Position numbers and translations under genes: made by a program
Source of the DNA: Pseudomonas sp. Irchel 3E20
Lineage (GTDB): Bacteria > Pseudomonadota > Gammaproteobacteria > Pseudomonadales > Pseudomonadaceae
Assembly: GCF_900187645.1 (NCBI RefSeq)
Contig: NZ_FYEE01000001.1
Location: forward strand, 372,001 to 436,000
Length of the DNA: 64,000 nt
Direction: 5' to 3'
Shown: positions 43,997-53,456 of the stretch, in pieces
Numbering within the stretch: position 1 is the first letter of the stretch
Layout: every line of letters begins with the position of its first letter
Notes under the pieces: generated by a model
The model's database searches: none
Told to the model about the DNA's origin: nothing
What the model saw: the letters and a program-made list of their open reading frames with translations, nothing else

Positions 43997-44713
43997 GTGA
44001 ACCCTGCAATTGCTCAAGAAGGTGCAGCTGGCGTTGCCACTGCGGTCGCGCAAAGCGTTCAGTACCAGGGGCGCAAGCCCAGCCGCCAGGGCAGTGAGCA
44101 GCGTCGGCAGGACATTCTCGATGCGGCGATGCGCATCGTCGTGCGCGATGGCGTGCGAGCGGTACGCCACCGTGCCGTGGCCGCCGAGGCAGCGGTGCCG
44201 CTGTCGGCGACCACTTACTACTTCAAGGATATCGATGACCTGCTCACCGATACCTTCGCCCAATACGTGGAACGCAGTGCGGCCTTCATGGCCAAGCTGT
44301 GGGCCAACAACGAAGGCCTGCTGCGCGAGATGGTCGCCTTTGGCGATGGCAGCGTGGCGGCGCGCAGCCAACTGGCCGACGACATCGCGCGGCTGACCGC
44401 CGACTACGTGCAGCACCAGTTGCACACCCGCCGCGAGCACCTGATGGCCGAGCAGGCGTTTCGCCAGGAAGCCCTGCTCAACCCACGGTTGGCGCTGTTG
44501 GTGCGCTCGCACCAGCAAATTCTCCTACAGGGCACTTGCCATTTTTTCCAGGTGCTGGGGTCGCGTGAGCCACAGCAGGATGCCAAAGTGTTGACGGCGA
44601 TTATCGGACGGATGGAGTATCAGGGCCTGCTTAATGGCCCTGAGCCACAAGCCGAAGAAGAAATGCTCGGCATCCTCAAGCGCCACATGCACTTGGTGCT
44701 GGCCTCGGCCTAG
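43997..44713 (+). CDS. TetR family transcriptional regulator
   Basis: The 238-residue protein has an N-terminal HTH (RRQDILDAAMRIVVRDGVRA followed by VRHRAVAAEAAVPLSATTYYF) and a ligand-binding helical domain. The GTG at 43997 is preceded by AAGAGGAAG. It is the first gene of a same-strand series with a lipoprotein and a QEGLA-motif protein, which it may control. The ligand is unknown. Confidence 0.92.
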   Translation: MNPAIAQEGAAGVATAVAQSVQYQGRKPSRQGSEQRRQDILDAAMRIVVRDGVRAVRHRAVAAEAAVPLSATTYYFKDIDDLLTDTFAQYVERSAAFMAKLWANNEGLLREMVAFGDGSVAARSQLADDIARLTADYVQHQLHTRREHLMAEQAFRQEALLNPRLALLVRSHQQILLQGTCHFFQVLGSREPQQDAKVLTAIIGRMEYQGLLNGPEPQAEEEMLGILKRHMHLVLASA

Positions 44714-44744
44714 GGCGCCGAGTGGGGGCAATCAGGAGAAACCA

Positions 44745-45302
44745 ATGAAAACCTGGCGTGTGCTGCTGATGACCCTGGCCTTCATGCTGCTAGGCGGCTG
44801 CCTGGTGACCTTCACCCAACCGATGGCCGAGCACCAGGCCCTGCCGGCCGGTTTGCTGGGCAAATGGACCAGCAAGAACAGTTGGGGCGAGCCCCTCAAC
44901 CTGGAGTTGAGCCGCGTCGGCAAGGACCAATACCAAGCGGTCAGTTACGCCCGGGCCCGCCCCCGGGAGCGCGAAGCCTACGGTTTTACCGTGACCCGCC
45001 ACGATGTGCGCTGGTACGCCTGGGGCAAAGTGCCCGCCGCCTATGGTGGCGGTTTCACCCTGGCAGGCTTTGAACTCAATGAAGACCACGAATTGGTGGT
45101 CTACAGTCTCGACCTTGAGGCAATCGGCGATGCCGCGGCGCGGGGCCTGCTCAAGGGCGCGCCGCTGGACACCGAACAAGGCCCGGGGCTGGCAGTCCAA
45201 AGCCCCATGGCGCAGGTGTTCGCCTACCTCGATGACCCGGCCAACGCCGACGCCTTTGTCGAAGTGGCCCGCTACAAACGCCCAGCCAACGCCAAGCCGT
45301 AA
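44745..45302 (+). CDS. Predicted lipoprotein, unknown function
   Basis: The 185-residue protein has a lipoprotein signal ending in a lipobox (MKTWRVLLMTLAFMLLGGC), so it should be anchored through a cysteine at residue 19. The mature part (LPAGLLGKWTSKNSWGEPLN and further beta-like segments) resembles no family I can name. A CAGGAG site precedes it. It lies between the TetR gene and the QEGLA gene with short spacers and is probably co-transcribed with them. Confidence 0.8.
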   Translation: MKTWRVLLMTLAFMLLGGCLVTFTQPMAEHQALPAGLLGKWTSKNSWGEPLNLELSRVGKDQYQAVSYARARPREREAYGFTVTRHDVRWYAWGKVPAAYGGGFTLAGFELNEDHELVVYSLDLEAIGDAAARGLLKGAPLDTEQGPGLAVQSPMAQVFAYLDDPANADAFVEVARYKRPANAKP

Positions 45303-45322
45303 AGCATTCAGAGGAGTTTCGG

Positions 45323-46600
45323 GTGGACGATTACCAGCAAACGATACGCGCCTTGTCTGATCGCATCGTGATGGCGCAGACGCCGATCCGCGTACTGGAT
45401 GCGGTGAAGTGGGACGACAACATCCGCCGGGGCTTTCTCAAGGCCAAGGGCAAGGAAATGCCCGCCGTGGACCGTGACTACTACCTGGGCCGGCCGCTGG
45501 CGTTCGACTCCAGCAAGGTCAAGCTGGAGTTCCAGAACATCGAGCGCGACATCACCCGGCAACTGGGCCAGTTCAACCCGGTCGGGCAGATCATGCGGCG
45601 CATGTGCAAGGAATACCGCATGGTGGTGCGCATGCTCGAAGCGCGCGGCACCGAGGATTTCGGCCTGATATCCCAGGAGCTGTATGGCGCCGCCTCCGAT
45701 GCCTTCCACGCCGGCGACCCGACCCTGGCCGACCTGGGCCTGATGCTGTCCGATTACCTGAACAACATCGACGGGCGCGGCGACCTCAAGGACGAACCCA
45801 AGCTGCTCAGCGCCAAGCAAGCCGTGAGCCTGCTGCAAAGCCGCCTGAACAAGGTGTTTGGCGAAGCCGAGGAAACCATCCGGGTGTTCGAGTCCGACGG
45901 CATTGTCGCGGACGCGGCGGCCGGCGCCGACTACATCAAGATCCGCACCGACGCCATGTTCAACGAGCGCGACGTGCGCGCCCTGGAAGTCCACGAAGGC
46001 CTGGTGCACGTGGGCACTACCCTCAACGGCCAGAACCAGCCGATCTGCACCTTCCTGTCCAAAGGCCCGCCGTCCTCGACCGTGACCCAGGAAGGCCTGG
46101 CGATCCTGATGGAAATCATCACCTTCGCTTCCTACCCCAGCCGCTTGCGCAAACTGACCAACCGCACCCGTGCCATCCACATGGTGGAGGAGGGCGCGGA
46201 CTTTTTGCAGGTGTACGAGTTCTTCCGCGAGCAGGGCTTCGAGATGGCGGAAAGCTACGGTAACGCCAGTCGGGTTTTCCGTGGCTCGGTGCCCAATGGC
46301 CTGCCGTTCACCAAGGACTTGTCCTACCTCAAGGGCTTCATCATGGTTTACAACTACATTCAGTTGGCCGTGCGCAAAGGCAAGCTGGAGCAGGTGCCGC
46401 TGCTGTTTTGCGGCAAAACCACCCTGGAGGACATGCGTACCCTGCGCCAATTGGTGGACGAAGGCCTGGTGGTGCCGCCCAAGTACTTGCCCGACCAGTT
46501 CCGCGACATGAATGCCCTGTCGGCGTGGATGTGCTTCTCCAACTTCCTCAACCACCTGAGCCTGGACCGGATCGAGGCGGATTACTCCAATATCCTGTGA
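45323..46600 (+). CDS. DUF1704 / 'QEGLA motif' protein
   Basis: The 425-residue protein contains the motif VTQEGLAILMEIITFASYP near residue 255 and, before it, EVHEGLVHVGTTLNGQNQP, the HExxH-like pattern of the flavohemoglobin-expression-modulating QEGLA (DUF1704, tyrosine carboxypeptidase-like) family. EVHEGLVH plus the following QEGLA glutamate could bind zinc. The GTG at 45323 has GAGGAG six bases ahead. The substrate in bacteria is not known. Confidence 0.85.
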   Translation: MDDYQQTIRALSDRIVMAQTPIRVLDAVKWDDNIRRGFLKAKGKEMPAVDRDYYLGRPLAFDSSKVKLEFQNIERDITRQLGQFNPVGQIMRRMCKEYRMVVRMLEARGTEDFGLISQELYGAASDAFHAGDPTLADLGLMLSDYLNNIDGRGDLKDEPKLLSAKQAVSLLQSRLNKVFGEAEETIRVFESDGIVADAAAGADYIKIRTDAMFNERDVRALEVHEGLVHVGTTLNGQNQPICTFLSKGPPSSTVTQEGLAILMEIITFASYPSRLRKLTNRTRAIHMVEEGADFLQVYEFFREQGFEMAESYGNASRVFRGSVPNGLPFTKDLSYLKGFIMVYNYIQLAVRKGKLEQVPLLFCGKTTLEDMRTLRQLVDEGLVVPPKYLPDQFRDMNALSAWMCFSNFLNHLSLDRIEADYSNIL

Positions 46601-46646
46601 GTTCTTTGCTGGCTCTATGTGGGATTTTTTTCTTGTGTCTGTGAGA

Positions 46647-46673
46647 GGGGGCGAGCCCGCTCCCACGCCAGCG
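46647..46673. repeat. Degenerate REP
   Basis: GGGGGCGAGCCCGCTCCCAC read on the other strand is a REP-like GTGGGAGCGGGCTCGCCCCC hairpin. It lies in the 143-base gap between the QEGLA gene and the hydrolase gene. Confidence 0.6.
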
Positions 46674-46743
46674 TCGTTTTCACAGGAGAACGCTGAGGCT
46701 TTTACGCGATTGTCTTTCCACCCCTTTCACGAGGCGTCACCGG

Positions 46744-47658
46744 ATGAGAACCCTCGGCATTCTGTGCCTGTTGTTGGCCCTGGGCGGTTGCAGCTCGCTG
46801 CTGTTCTACCCCGAGCCGGGCCTGCCGTTCACCCCGACCAAAGCGGGGCTGGCGTACCGCGATGTCAACCTGACCACCGCCGATGGCGTGCGCCTGCGCG
46901 GCTGGTGGCTGCCGGCCAAGCCGGGGGTGGCGGTCAAGGGCACGGTGCTGCACCTGCACGGTAATGGTGGCAACCTGGCGGCGCACCTGGGCGGTAGTTG
47001 GTGGCTGCCCGAGCAAGGCTATCAAGTGCTGCTGCTGGACTACCGCGGCTATGGCGTGTCCGAGGGCACGCCGCGTTTGCCGGCGATCTACCAAGACATC
47101 GACGCCGCGTTCGCCTGGCTGGACGCGGCGCCCGAGGTCCAGGGCAAGCCGTTGGTGCTGCTGGGCCAGAGCCTGGGCGGGGCGCTGGCGGTGCATTACC
47201 TGGCCGCGCACCCCGAGCGCGAGCGCCAGCTCAAGGCCCTGGTGCTCGATGGCGTGCCGGCCAGCTACCGTGCGGTCGGGCGCTTCGCCTTGGGCACGTC
47301 CTGGCTGACGTGGCCGCTGCAAGTGCCGCTGTCTTGGCTGGTGCCGGATGCCGACAGTGCGATCTACGCCGCGCCGCGCCTGGGCACCGTGCCGAAATTG
47401 ATCTACCACAGCCTCGATGACCCTATCGTGCCTCTTTCCAACGGCATCGGACTGTATCAAGCTGCGCCCCCGCCCAGGGTCCTGCAACTGACCCGCGGTG
47501 GCCACGTGCAGACGTTCGCCGACCCGGTCTGGCGCGCCGTGATGCTGCGTTACCTGGATGACCCGCAGCATTTCAACGGCTTGCGCCGCCTGGCCGAAGT
47601 GCCGAACTATCCGCCGCCCACGAATCCTGCAATTGAACCTTCAGAGAGTCCGCAATGA
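46744..47658 (+). CDS. Lipoprotein alpha/beta hydrolase
   Basis: The 304-residue protein has a lipoprotein signal MRTLGILCLLLALGGC with the expected lipidated cysteine at residue 16. An alpha/beta hydrolase fold follows: HLHGNGGNLAAHLGG, the nucleophile elbow LLGQSLGGALAVHYL, and a terminal His in TRGGHVQTFAD. It is in the YfhR/BEM46-like group of membrane-attached serine hydrolases. Substrate unknown. The stop overlaps the start of the next gene (ATGA). Confidence 0.9.
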   Translation: MRTLGILCLLLALGGCSSLLFYPEPGLPFTPTKAGLAYRDVNLTTADGVRLRGWWLPAKPGVAVKGTVLHLHGNGGNLAAHLGGSWWLPEQGYQVLLLDYRGYGVSEGTPRLPAIYQDIDAAFAWLDAAPEVQGKPLVLLGQSLGGALAVHYLAAHPERERQLKALVLDGVPASYRAVGRFALGTSWLTWPLQVPLSWLVPDADSAIYAAPRLGTVPKLIYHSLDDPIVPLSNGIGLYQAAPPPRVLQLTRGGHVQTFADPVWRAVMLRYLDDPQHFNGLRRLAEVPNYPPPTNPAIEPSESPQ

Positions 47659-47984
47659 GTGAAGAACGTAACGCCATCCCCCTGATTATCACGGGTGTCT
47701 GCAGCATCATCGGCACCGTGGCGTGCCTGTGGTACTACGGCTACCTGCACTTCGCCAAGCCCGAAGACGCGCTGCTGCTCAACGACTTCACCATGCTCAA
47801 GACCCAACCGGGCGAAGACTACAAGATCTCCCTGCAACCGGCCGCCGAAGTGGCGCAGTGCATCGATGGCGTGCTGGTGTTGTTCGACACCGAGCAAAAA
47901 GGCCTGACCGGTGTGCTGGTCAACAACAAGAAGCGCGCCGTGCGCTGCATGGGCGAAGAAACGCCGCAGCAGTTGCAGCCATAA
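47655..47984 (+). CDS. Small membrane-anchored protein, 109 residues, unknown function
   Basis: A short N-terminus leads into a membrane helix (IPLIITGVCSIIGTVACLWY) and a C-terminal soluble part with two cysteines (VAQCIDGVL and AVRCMGEE). The ATG overlaps the stop of the hydrolase gene, so the two are coupled, and a terminator follows. I do not recognise a named family. Confidence 0.8.
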   Translation: MSEERNAIPLIITGVCSIIGTVACLWYYGYLHFAKPEDALLLNDFTMLKTQPGEDYKISLQPAAEVAQCIDGVLVLFDTEQKGLTGVLVNNKKRAVRCMGEETPQQLQP

Positions 47985-47993
47985 ATCCGGGGC

Positions 47994-48021
47994 AAAAAAA
48001 ACTCCACTGAAGTGGAGTTTT
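47994..48021. terminator. Bidirectional rho-independent terminator
   Basis: AAAACTCCACT and AGTGGAGTTTT pair over GA (about 47998-48021), with an A run on the 5' side and a T run on the 3' side. It can stop both the + strand operon and the convergent gene at 48159. Confidence 0.85.
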
Positions 48022-48044
48022 GCGCGGTCAGGCAATTACCCACT

Positions 48045-48133
48045 GTGGGAGCGAGCCTGCTCGCGATGAGCGCGGCCCATTCAGCATCAATGAGTGCTGA
48101 CCCACCGCTATCGCGGGCAGGGCCCGCTCCCAC
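48045..48133. repeat. REPIN between convergent genes
   Basis: GTGGGAGCGAGCCTGCTCGC with GAT at 48045-48067, and the inverted ATCGCGGGCAGGGCCCGCTC with CCAC ending at 48133, enclose about 40 bases, next to a bidirectional terminator. Confidence 0.85.
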
Positions 48134-48158
48134 AGAGGTTGCCGGTAAATGGCAGAGG

Positions 48159-48536
48159 TTAGGCCGTTTTCCAGGTGATTTCTTCTTCACCGTCGCTGCT
48201 GATGCGAATCCAGCGGTCGGCCGCTTCCTCGCCTTCCTCCTCGACCCAACTGCCTGGCGCGCAGCGCACTTCGACGTTCAGCGCGGCGAACGCGGCACGG
48301 GCGCAGGCGATGTCGTCGTCCCACGGCGTTTGGTCGCTGTCCAGGTGCAGGCTGTTCCACTTGCCCACGGCTTTGGGCAGCCAGGTCACCGGCACGTTGC
48401 CGGCGCGGCATTTGTAGGTCTGGCCTTTTTGCACCCAGTCGGTGCACGGCCCCAGGGCGGCGCCGAGCCACGCGGCGATGGCCTTGTAGTCGGTGTCAGT
48501 GTCTTTGAGGTAAATCTCGATATCGGGTTGGCGCAT
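48159..48536 (-). CDS. Conserved Pseudomonas hypothetical protein, 125 residues
   Basis: The product begins MRQPDIEIYLKDTDTDYKAI and is acidic at the end (SSDGEEEITWKTA) with tryptophan and cysteine residues spaced through the middle (LGPCTDWVQKGQTYKCRAGN). I chose the ATG at 48536 over upstream in-frame codons that extend into the gap with the methyltransferase gene. It has no signal or membrane segment and no recognised domain. It probably follows rlmA in one transcript. Confidence 0.8.
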   Translation of the reverse strand: MRQPDIEIYLKDTDTDYKAIAAWLGAALGPCTDWVQKGQTYKCRAGNVPVTWLPKAVGKWNSLHLDSDQTPWDDDIACARAAFAALNVEVRCAPGSWVEEEGEEAADRWIRISSDGEEEITWKTA

Positions 48537-48618
48537 GGACGTCCTCACTGCGGGTCTGAAAAATCCACTCGCGGATTTTGCGTGCCCAGGCAACGGCCCG
48601 GGCCCTTGAATTTAGGGG

Positions 48619-49428
48619 TTAAGACAAAACGAAGTAATCGTAGCGCATCGACACGGTGACCTCGAACGGCGCCACCTGGTCGATGACCTCGGCGCGGCGT
48701 TCGGCGCTGGCACGCCAGCCGTGGGGCGTCATGGCCAGCAGGTTGGCGCGGTCCTGGGGGTTGGCCAGGTGCAGCTTGAATTCCAGGGTTTCGCTGTGTT
48801 GCAGGCTCATGCCCTCGGGCACCAGGGCCAGGTGCTTGTCGTCGGTGTACTCGCGCACTTCGTCGTACAGGCGCTCGCGCAGCTCCATCAGGTGGCCGCG
48901 GGTGGGGCCGACTTTCATCAGGCCGCCGCCGGGGCTGAGCAGGCGCTTGGCTTCTTGCCAGTCGAGGGGGCTGAACACGCTGGCCAGGAACTGGCAACTG
49001 GCGTCCGCCAGCGGCACGCGGGCCATGCTGGCGATCAACCAGGTCAGCGTCGGGTTGCGCTTGCACGCACGTTTGACGGCTTCCTTGGAGATATCCAGGG
49101 CATAGCCGTCGGCGCGCAGCAGGGCATCGGCGATTTGCGCGGTGTAGTAACCCTCGCCGCAACCGATGTCGAGCCAGCGCCGTGGGGCGCGCTCGGCGGC
49201 CAGTTGCGCCAGGCGTTTGGCCACCGGGGCGTAATGCCCAGCGTTGAGGAAGTCGCGGCGCGCCTCGACCATCGCCAGGTTATCGCCCGGGTCGCGGCTG
49301 TTTTTGTGCTGCACCGGCAGCAGGTTCAGGTAACCCTGGCGGGCGCGGTCGAAGCGGTGCCCGGCGGGGCAGGCGACGCCGTTGTCGACCTCGGCCAGCG
49401 GCGCGGTGCAGATAGGGCAGGTGAGCAT
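48619..49428 (-). CDS. rlmA: 23S rRNA (guanine-745-N1)-methyltransferase RlmA
   Basis: The 269-residue protein has an N-terminal zinc-binding part (LTCPICTAPLAE, VACPAGHRFDRARQGYLNLL) that is the hallmark of RlmA, then a SAM-binding fold with WLDIGCGEGYYTAQIA near residue 85. It methylates G745 of 23S rRNA in E. coli. Its start overlaps the dapE stop by one base (TGATG), so translation is coupled. Confidence 0.93.
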   Translation of the reverse strand: MLTCPICTAPLAEVDNGVACPAGHRFDRARQGYLNLLPVQHKNSRDPGDNLAMVEARRDFLNAGHYAPVAKRLAQLAAERAPRRWLDIGCGEGYYTAQIADALLRADGYALDISKEAVKRACKRNPTLTWLIASMARVPLADASCQFLASVFSPLDWQEAKRLLSPGGGLMKVGPTRGHLMELRERLYDEVREYTDDKHLALVPEGMSLQHSETLEFKLHLANPQDRANLLAMTPHGWRASAERRAEVIDQVAPFEVTVSMRYDYFVLS

Positions 49429-50579
49429 CAGGCGAGCAACTTGACGAGGGTCTGGTAGTAGATTTCGGTCAGCACGTCGAGGTCGCTGGCCAGAACCCGC
49501 TCGTTGACCTGGTGGATGGTCGCGTTGACCGGGCCCAGTTCCACCACTTGCGTGCCCATGGTGGCGATGAAGCGCCCGTCCGAGGTGCCGCCGCTGGTGG
49601 AGGCCTGGGTGTCGCGGCCGGTGACCTGCTTGATGCTCGCCGACACCGCGTCGAGCAGCGCGCCCGGTTCGGTGAGGAATGGCAGGCCCGACAACGCCCA
49701 GTCCACGTGCCAGTCCAGGCCATGTTGGTCGAGGATATCGGCAACGCGTTTTTGCAGGCCTTCGACTGTGGACTCGGTGGAGAAGCGGAAGTTGAACACC
49801 GCCACCAGTTCACCGGGGATCACGTTGGTGGCGCCGGTGCCGGAGTTGAGGTTGGAGATCTGGAAACTGGTGGGCGGAAAGAACGCATTGCCATCGTCCC
49901 AATGCTCGGCGGCCAATTGCGCCAGGGCTGGGGTGGCGAGGTGGATCGGGTTCTTCGCCAGGTGTGGGTAGGCGACGTGGCCCTGCACACCGCGCACCGT
50001 GAGGCGGGCGCCGAGGGAGCCGCGCCGGCCATTCTTGACCACATCACCCACCAGGGTGGTGCTCGACGGCTCGCCGACGATGCACCAGTCCAGGCGTTCC
50101 TTGCGCGCGGCCAGGCGTTCGACCACGGCTTTGGTGCCGTGGTGGGCCGGGCCTTCTTCATCGCTTGTAATCAGGAAGGTGACTTTGCCCCGGTGGTCCG
50201 GGTAGTCGCCCACAAACCGCTCGGCGGCCACGGTCATGGCCGCCAGGCTGCCCTTCATGTCCGCCGCGCCGCGCCCGCAGAGCATGCCGTGCTCGTCGAT
50301 CACTGCGTCGAACGGGTCGATCTGCCAGGCCTGTACCGGGCCGGTGGGTACCACGTCGGTGTGGCCGGCGAAACACAGCACCGGGCCATCGTGCTTGCCG
50401 TGGCTGGCCCAGAAGTTATCCACATCCTCGATGCGCATCGGCTCCAACTGGAAACCGGCATCGCCCAGGCGCTGCATCATCAGCTTCTGGCAGTCAGCGT
50501 CGACCGGCGTCACGGACGGGCGGCGGATCAGGTCACAGGCGAGTTGCAGGGTGGGCGAAAGGTCGGCGTGGGCCGTCAT
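49428..50579 (-). CDS. dapE: Succinyl-diaminopimelate desuccinylase
   Basis: DapE hydrolyses N-succinyl-LL-diaminopimelate to LL-diaminopimelate, using two zinc ions. The ATG at 50579 gives 383 residues, the usual length. The zinc ligands and catalytic acid are in [28 protein letters not shown] and [12 protein letters not shown]. The catalytic domain is interrupted by a dimerisation domain around residues 180-290. With dapD and dapC in the same window it supplies the lysine and murein precursor route. Confidence 0.96.
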   Translation of the reverse strand: MTAHADLSPTLQLACDLIRRPSVTPVDADCQKLMMQRLGDAGFQLEPMRIEDVDNFWASHGKHDGPVLCFAGHTDVVPTGPVQAWQIDPFDAVIDEHGMLCGRGAADMKGSLAAMTVAAERFVGDYPDHRGKVTFLITSDEEGPAHHGTKAVVERLAARKERLDWCIVGEPSSTTLVGDVVKNGRRGSLGARLTVRGVQGHVAYPHLAKNPIHLATPALAQLAAEHWDDGNAFFPPTSFQISNLNSGTGATNVIPGELVAVFNFRFSTESTVEGLQKRVADILDQHGLDWHVDWALSGLPFLTEPGALLDAVSASIKQVTGRDTQASTSGGTSDGRFIATMGTQVVELGPVNATIHQVNERVLASDLDVLTEIYYQTLVKLLA

Positions 50580-50694
50580 GGAGAACTCCGGGAAACAGGG
50601 TATGGGCACAAGGCTGAATAAAACCGCTGGCGCCTCGCTGTGGCAGCGGGCAGGCCTTGGGGGCGAGGCGCACAAAGGGCCGTAATCTTATAGC

Positions 50695-50716
50695 AAAACA
50701 GCGGCCACTGGCCGCC
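50695..50716 (-). terminator. Putative terminator after the ndvB-like gene
   Basis: On the minus strand, GCGGCC and GGCCGC (50701-50715) pair over three bases and are followed by TGTTTT. It lies about a dozen bases after the stop of the glucan synthase gene and ahead of dapE. Confidence 0.6.
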
Positions 50717-50727
50717 GTTCGGTGGTT

Positions 50728-53304
50728 TTATGCGCTCGCCGGCCCAGGTTTGGGCAGGGATGAGAGAAACGCCATGACCAGCGCCGCCAGGTACGGCAGC
50801 GATTGCACCAGCAGCATGGCCACCCAGAAGCGCATGTCATTGCCCGGCAGGCCTTGCACCAGGCAGATGCCCAGCGCCGCGCCCCACAACAGCAGCATGA
50901 TGAACAGCTCCTCGCGGGCCTCCGAGATCGCCCGCCAGAAGCCGTGGGTGGCGGCGTTCTTGGGCGTGCGAATAAACGGAATACTGCGGGTGAAAAAACC
51001 ATACAGCACCGCTTTGGCGATGGTGTGGGACAACGCCAACCCGGCCAGGGCTGCGCAGCACGCGTCCTTGAGGTCCACCCCCACCGCGCGGCGGTAGAGG
51101 AACAGGATCTTGCCCACCTTGAATACGAATAGCGCCAGCGGCGGGATGGCAAAGATCAGCAGCGGTGGGTCGACCCGGTGCGGCACGATAATCATCGCCG
51201 CTGACCACAGCAGGGCACCGGCGGTGAAGAAAATGTTCATGCCATCGGCCACCCACGGCAGCCACCCGGCGAGGAAGTGATAGCGCTGGCCGCGGGTCAG
51301 TTCGCTGCCTTGGCCGCGCAGCAGGCTGGCGCTGTGGCGTTTGATGATTTGGATTGCGCCATAGGCCCAGCGAAAACGCTGTTTCTTGAAGTCGATAAAG
51401 GTGTCGGGCATCAGGCCCTGGCCGTAGCGGGTGTGGGAATAGGCCGCCGACAGGCCTTTCTCGAACACCCGCAGGCCCAACTCTGCGTCTTCGCAGATGC
51501 ACCAGTCGGCCCAGCCCAACTCTTGCAGCACCGAACGGCGGGTCATGGTCATGGTGCCGTGCTGGATGATCGCGTCGCGGTCGTTGCGGGTGACCATGCC
51601 GATATGGAAAAACCCCTTGTACTCGGCGTAGCAGAGCTTTTTGAAGGTGCTCTCGTGGGCGTCGCGGTAGTCCTGGGGCGACTGCACCACCGCGATCTGC
51701 GGGTCGGCGAAGTGCGGGACCATGTGCTTGAGCCAGTCGGGGTGTACGCAGTAGTCGGAATCGATTACCGCAATCACCTGCGCGTCTGCGGCGGTGTGGG
51801 GGATCAGGTAATTCAGCGCGCCGCCCTTGAACCCGGCCAGGGGCGCGACGTGGAAGAACTTGAAGCGCGGGCCCAGGCTGGCGCAGTAGTCGCGCACCGG
51901 CTCCCACACAGCCGGGTCCTTGGTGTTGTTGTCGATAATCAGGACTTCGTAGTCCGGGTAGTCGAGGGCGGCCAGGGCATCGAGGGTCTGTTTGACCATC
52001 TCGGGCGGCTCGTTGTAGCAAGGCACGTGGATCGACACCTTGGGCCGGTAGGGTGAAGCTCCCTCAACGGGTAGGAACTCGCGGCGGCGCTTGTGGGTCC
52101 ACACCGCTTCGGCCAATTCATGGGCCTCGGTCAGCAGCACGATAAACACCCCCAGCGCGCCGAGCGCGAGCAAAAAGCCCACGGTGAGGCTGAACCAGGT
52201 GCTGTATTGCTGGCTGTAGTCGTAGCCGATCCACACCAGCACCGAACCGCACAGAAACGCGATAAAGGTCAGGAAGGTGCGCCCGCGCTGGCGCAGTGAC
52301 GAGCCGTCGATCATCAGCAGGGTCAGCGACAGCAACGCCAGCACCACCGAGCCGATGGCCAGCACGCGCCATTGGGGGATGGCCACTACCGGGCCTTCGA
52401 AGTTGAATTTCTGCTGGCGCGCGGCGTTGAACACGCCCCAATAGGCGCCCACCGAGCCTTCGTCGCTGGCCTTCCACGGCTGGTCGAAGGCTTCGATCAC
52501 AAAGTAGTTGTAGCCCTGGCGGTTGAGGCGGTTGACCAGGCTGCGCAGGTAAATCGCCTGCTCGGCCGGGGTGGCGTCGGCGCCGCCGCCCATGCGGCCG
52601 TTGCTCGGCCAACCCACTTCGGAAAGCAGCAGGGGCTTTTTCGGGAAGAGTTTTTTCAACGCTTGGGCGTGGTCCATGACGAACTGCCCTGCCTCATCCA
52701 CCGGCACGTTTTCCCAGTAGGGCAGGATGTGGGCGGCGATCAGGTCCACGTGTTGGGCCAGTTGCCGGTTGTTCTTCCAGATATGCCACTGCTCGGAGGT
52801 GGTCACCGGCACTTTGACGGCGGCGCGCACCCGGTCGAGCAGCACGATCAAGTCGTCGGCGCTGATGTCACGGCGAAACACCGCCTCGTTGCCCACCACC
52901 ACCCGCACCACGCTGCGCGAGTGGTTGGCGATGTCGATGGCCTTGAGGATTTCCCGCTCGTTGCGCGCCAGGTCCTTGCTGATCCAGATGCCCAGGGTCA
53001 CCCGCAGGCCGAACTCTTCGGCCAGGGTCGCAATCTCGCCCAGGGCGCCGTCCACCGAATAAATGCGGATGTTGTCGGTGAGTTTGCTGAGCATCTCCAG
53101 GTCGCGGCGCATCTGCTCGTTGGTGGGGTATTGGTGCTTCTGCGGGTACTGCCCCTGTTGGTAGGGCGAGTAGGAAAAACCGGAGATCTGTGCAGGCCAG
53201 TCGGGGGCGCTGACTGGGCGATTGATAAGCGCCCAGAAACCGCTGAACAGGGCGGCGATGGCCAGCACAACCACCAGGTTGAGTCCAAATTTACGCGATG
53301 ACAT
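50728..53304 (-). CDS. ndvB: NdvB-like glucan synthase: GH17-like domain plus GT2 glycosyltransferase
   Basis: The 858-residue protein (ATG at 53304) has an N-terminal membrane segment, a periplasmic glycoside-hydrolase-17-like domain (ISGFSYSPYQQGQ; PLLLSEVGWPSNGRMGGG) to about residue 300, then membrane helices. A GT2 catalytic domain follows with VSIHVPCYNEPPEMVKQTLD, DSDYCVHPDW, CEDAELGLRVFEKG and QRFRWAYGA, and the end is a bundle of membrane helices. Size and layout match P. aeruginosa NdvB, which makes periplasmic cyclic or branched beta-glucans linked to biofilm antibiotic tolerance. It is monocistronic. Confidence 0.9.
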   Translation of the reverse strand: MSSRKFGLNLVVVLAIAALFSGFWALINRPVSAPDWPAQISGFSYSPYQQGQYPQKHQYPTNEQMRRDLEMLSKLTDNIRIYSVDGALGEIATLAEEFGLRVTLGIWISKDLARNEREILKAIDIANHSRSVVRVVVGNEAVFRRDISADDLIVLLDRVRAAVKVPVTTSEQWHIWKNNRQLAQHVDLIAAHILPYWENVPVDEAGQFVMDHAQALKKLFPKKPLLLSEVGWPSNGRMGGGADATPAEQAIYLRSLVNRLNRQGYNYFVIEAFDQPWKASDEGSVGAYWGVFNAARQQKFNFEGPVVAIPQWRVLAIGSVVLALLSLTLLMIDGSSLRQRGRTFLTFIAFLCGSVLVWIGYDYSQQYSTWFSLTVGFLLALGALGVFIVLLTEAHELAEAVWTHKRRREFLPVEGASPYRPKVSIHVPCYNEPPEMVKQTLDALAALDYPDYEVLIIDNNTKDPAVWEPVRDYCASLGPRFKFFHVAPLAGFKGGALNYLIPHTAADAQVIAVIDSDYCVHPDWLKHMVPHFADPQIAVVQSPQDYRDAHESTFKKLCYAEYKGFFHIGMVTRNDRDAIIQHGTMTMTRRSVLQELGWADWCICEDAELGLRVFEKGLSAAYSHTRYGQGLMPDTFIDFKKQRFRWAYGAIQIIKRHSASLLRGQGSELTRGQRYHFLAGWLPWVADGMNIFFTAGALLWSAAMIIVPHRVDPPLLIFAIPPLALFVFKVGKILFLYRRAVGVDLKDACCAALAGLALSHTIAKAVLYGFFTRSIPFIRTPKNAATHGFWRAISEAREELFIMLLLWGAALGICLVQGLPGNDMRFWVAMLLVQSLPYLAALVMAFLSSLPKPGPASA

Positions 53305-53456
53305 AACGAGAGCGGGTCCCTTGGGCTGTTGAACGAGGGCGCGTTCGGCAGTGGCAAAGGGATCGCATCCTACACATGCTGGTAGGTTGGCGCACATTTG
53401 AAGGGGAAAGTGCTTACGTCTGGCGGCGAAAACTCAGCGGTGGTGGGAATGCCGTC

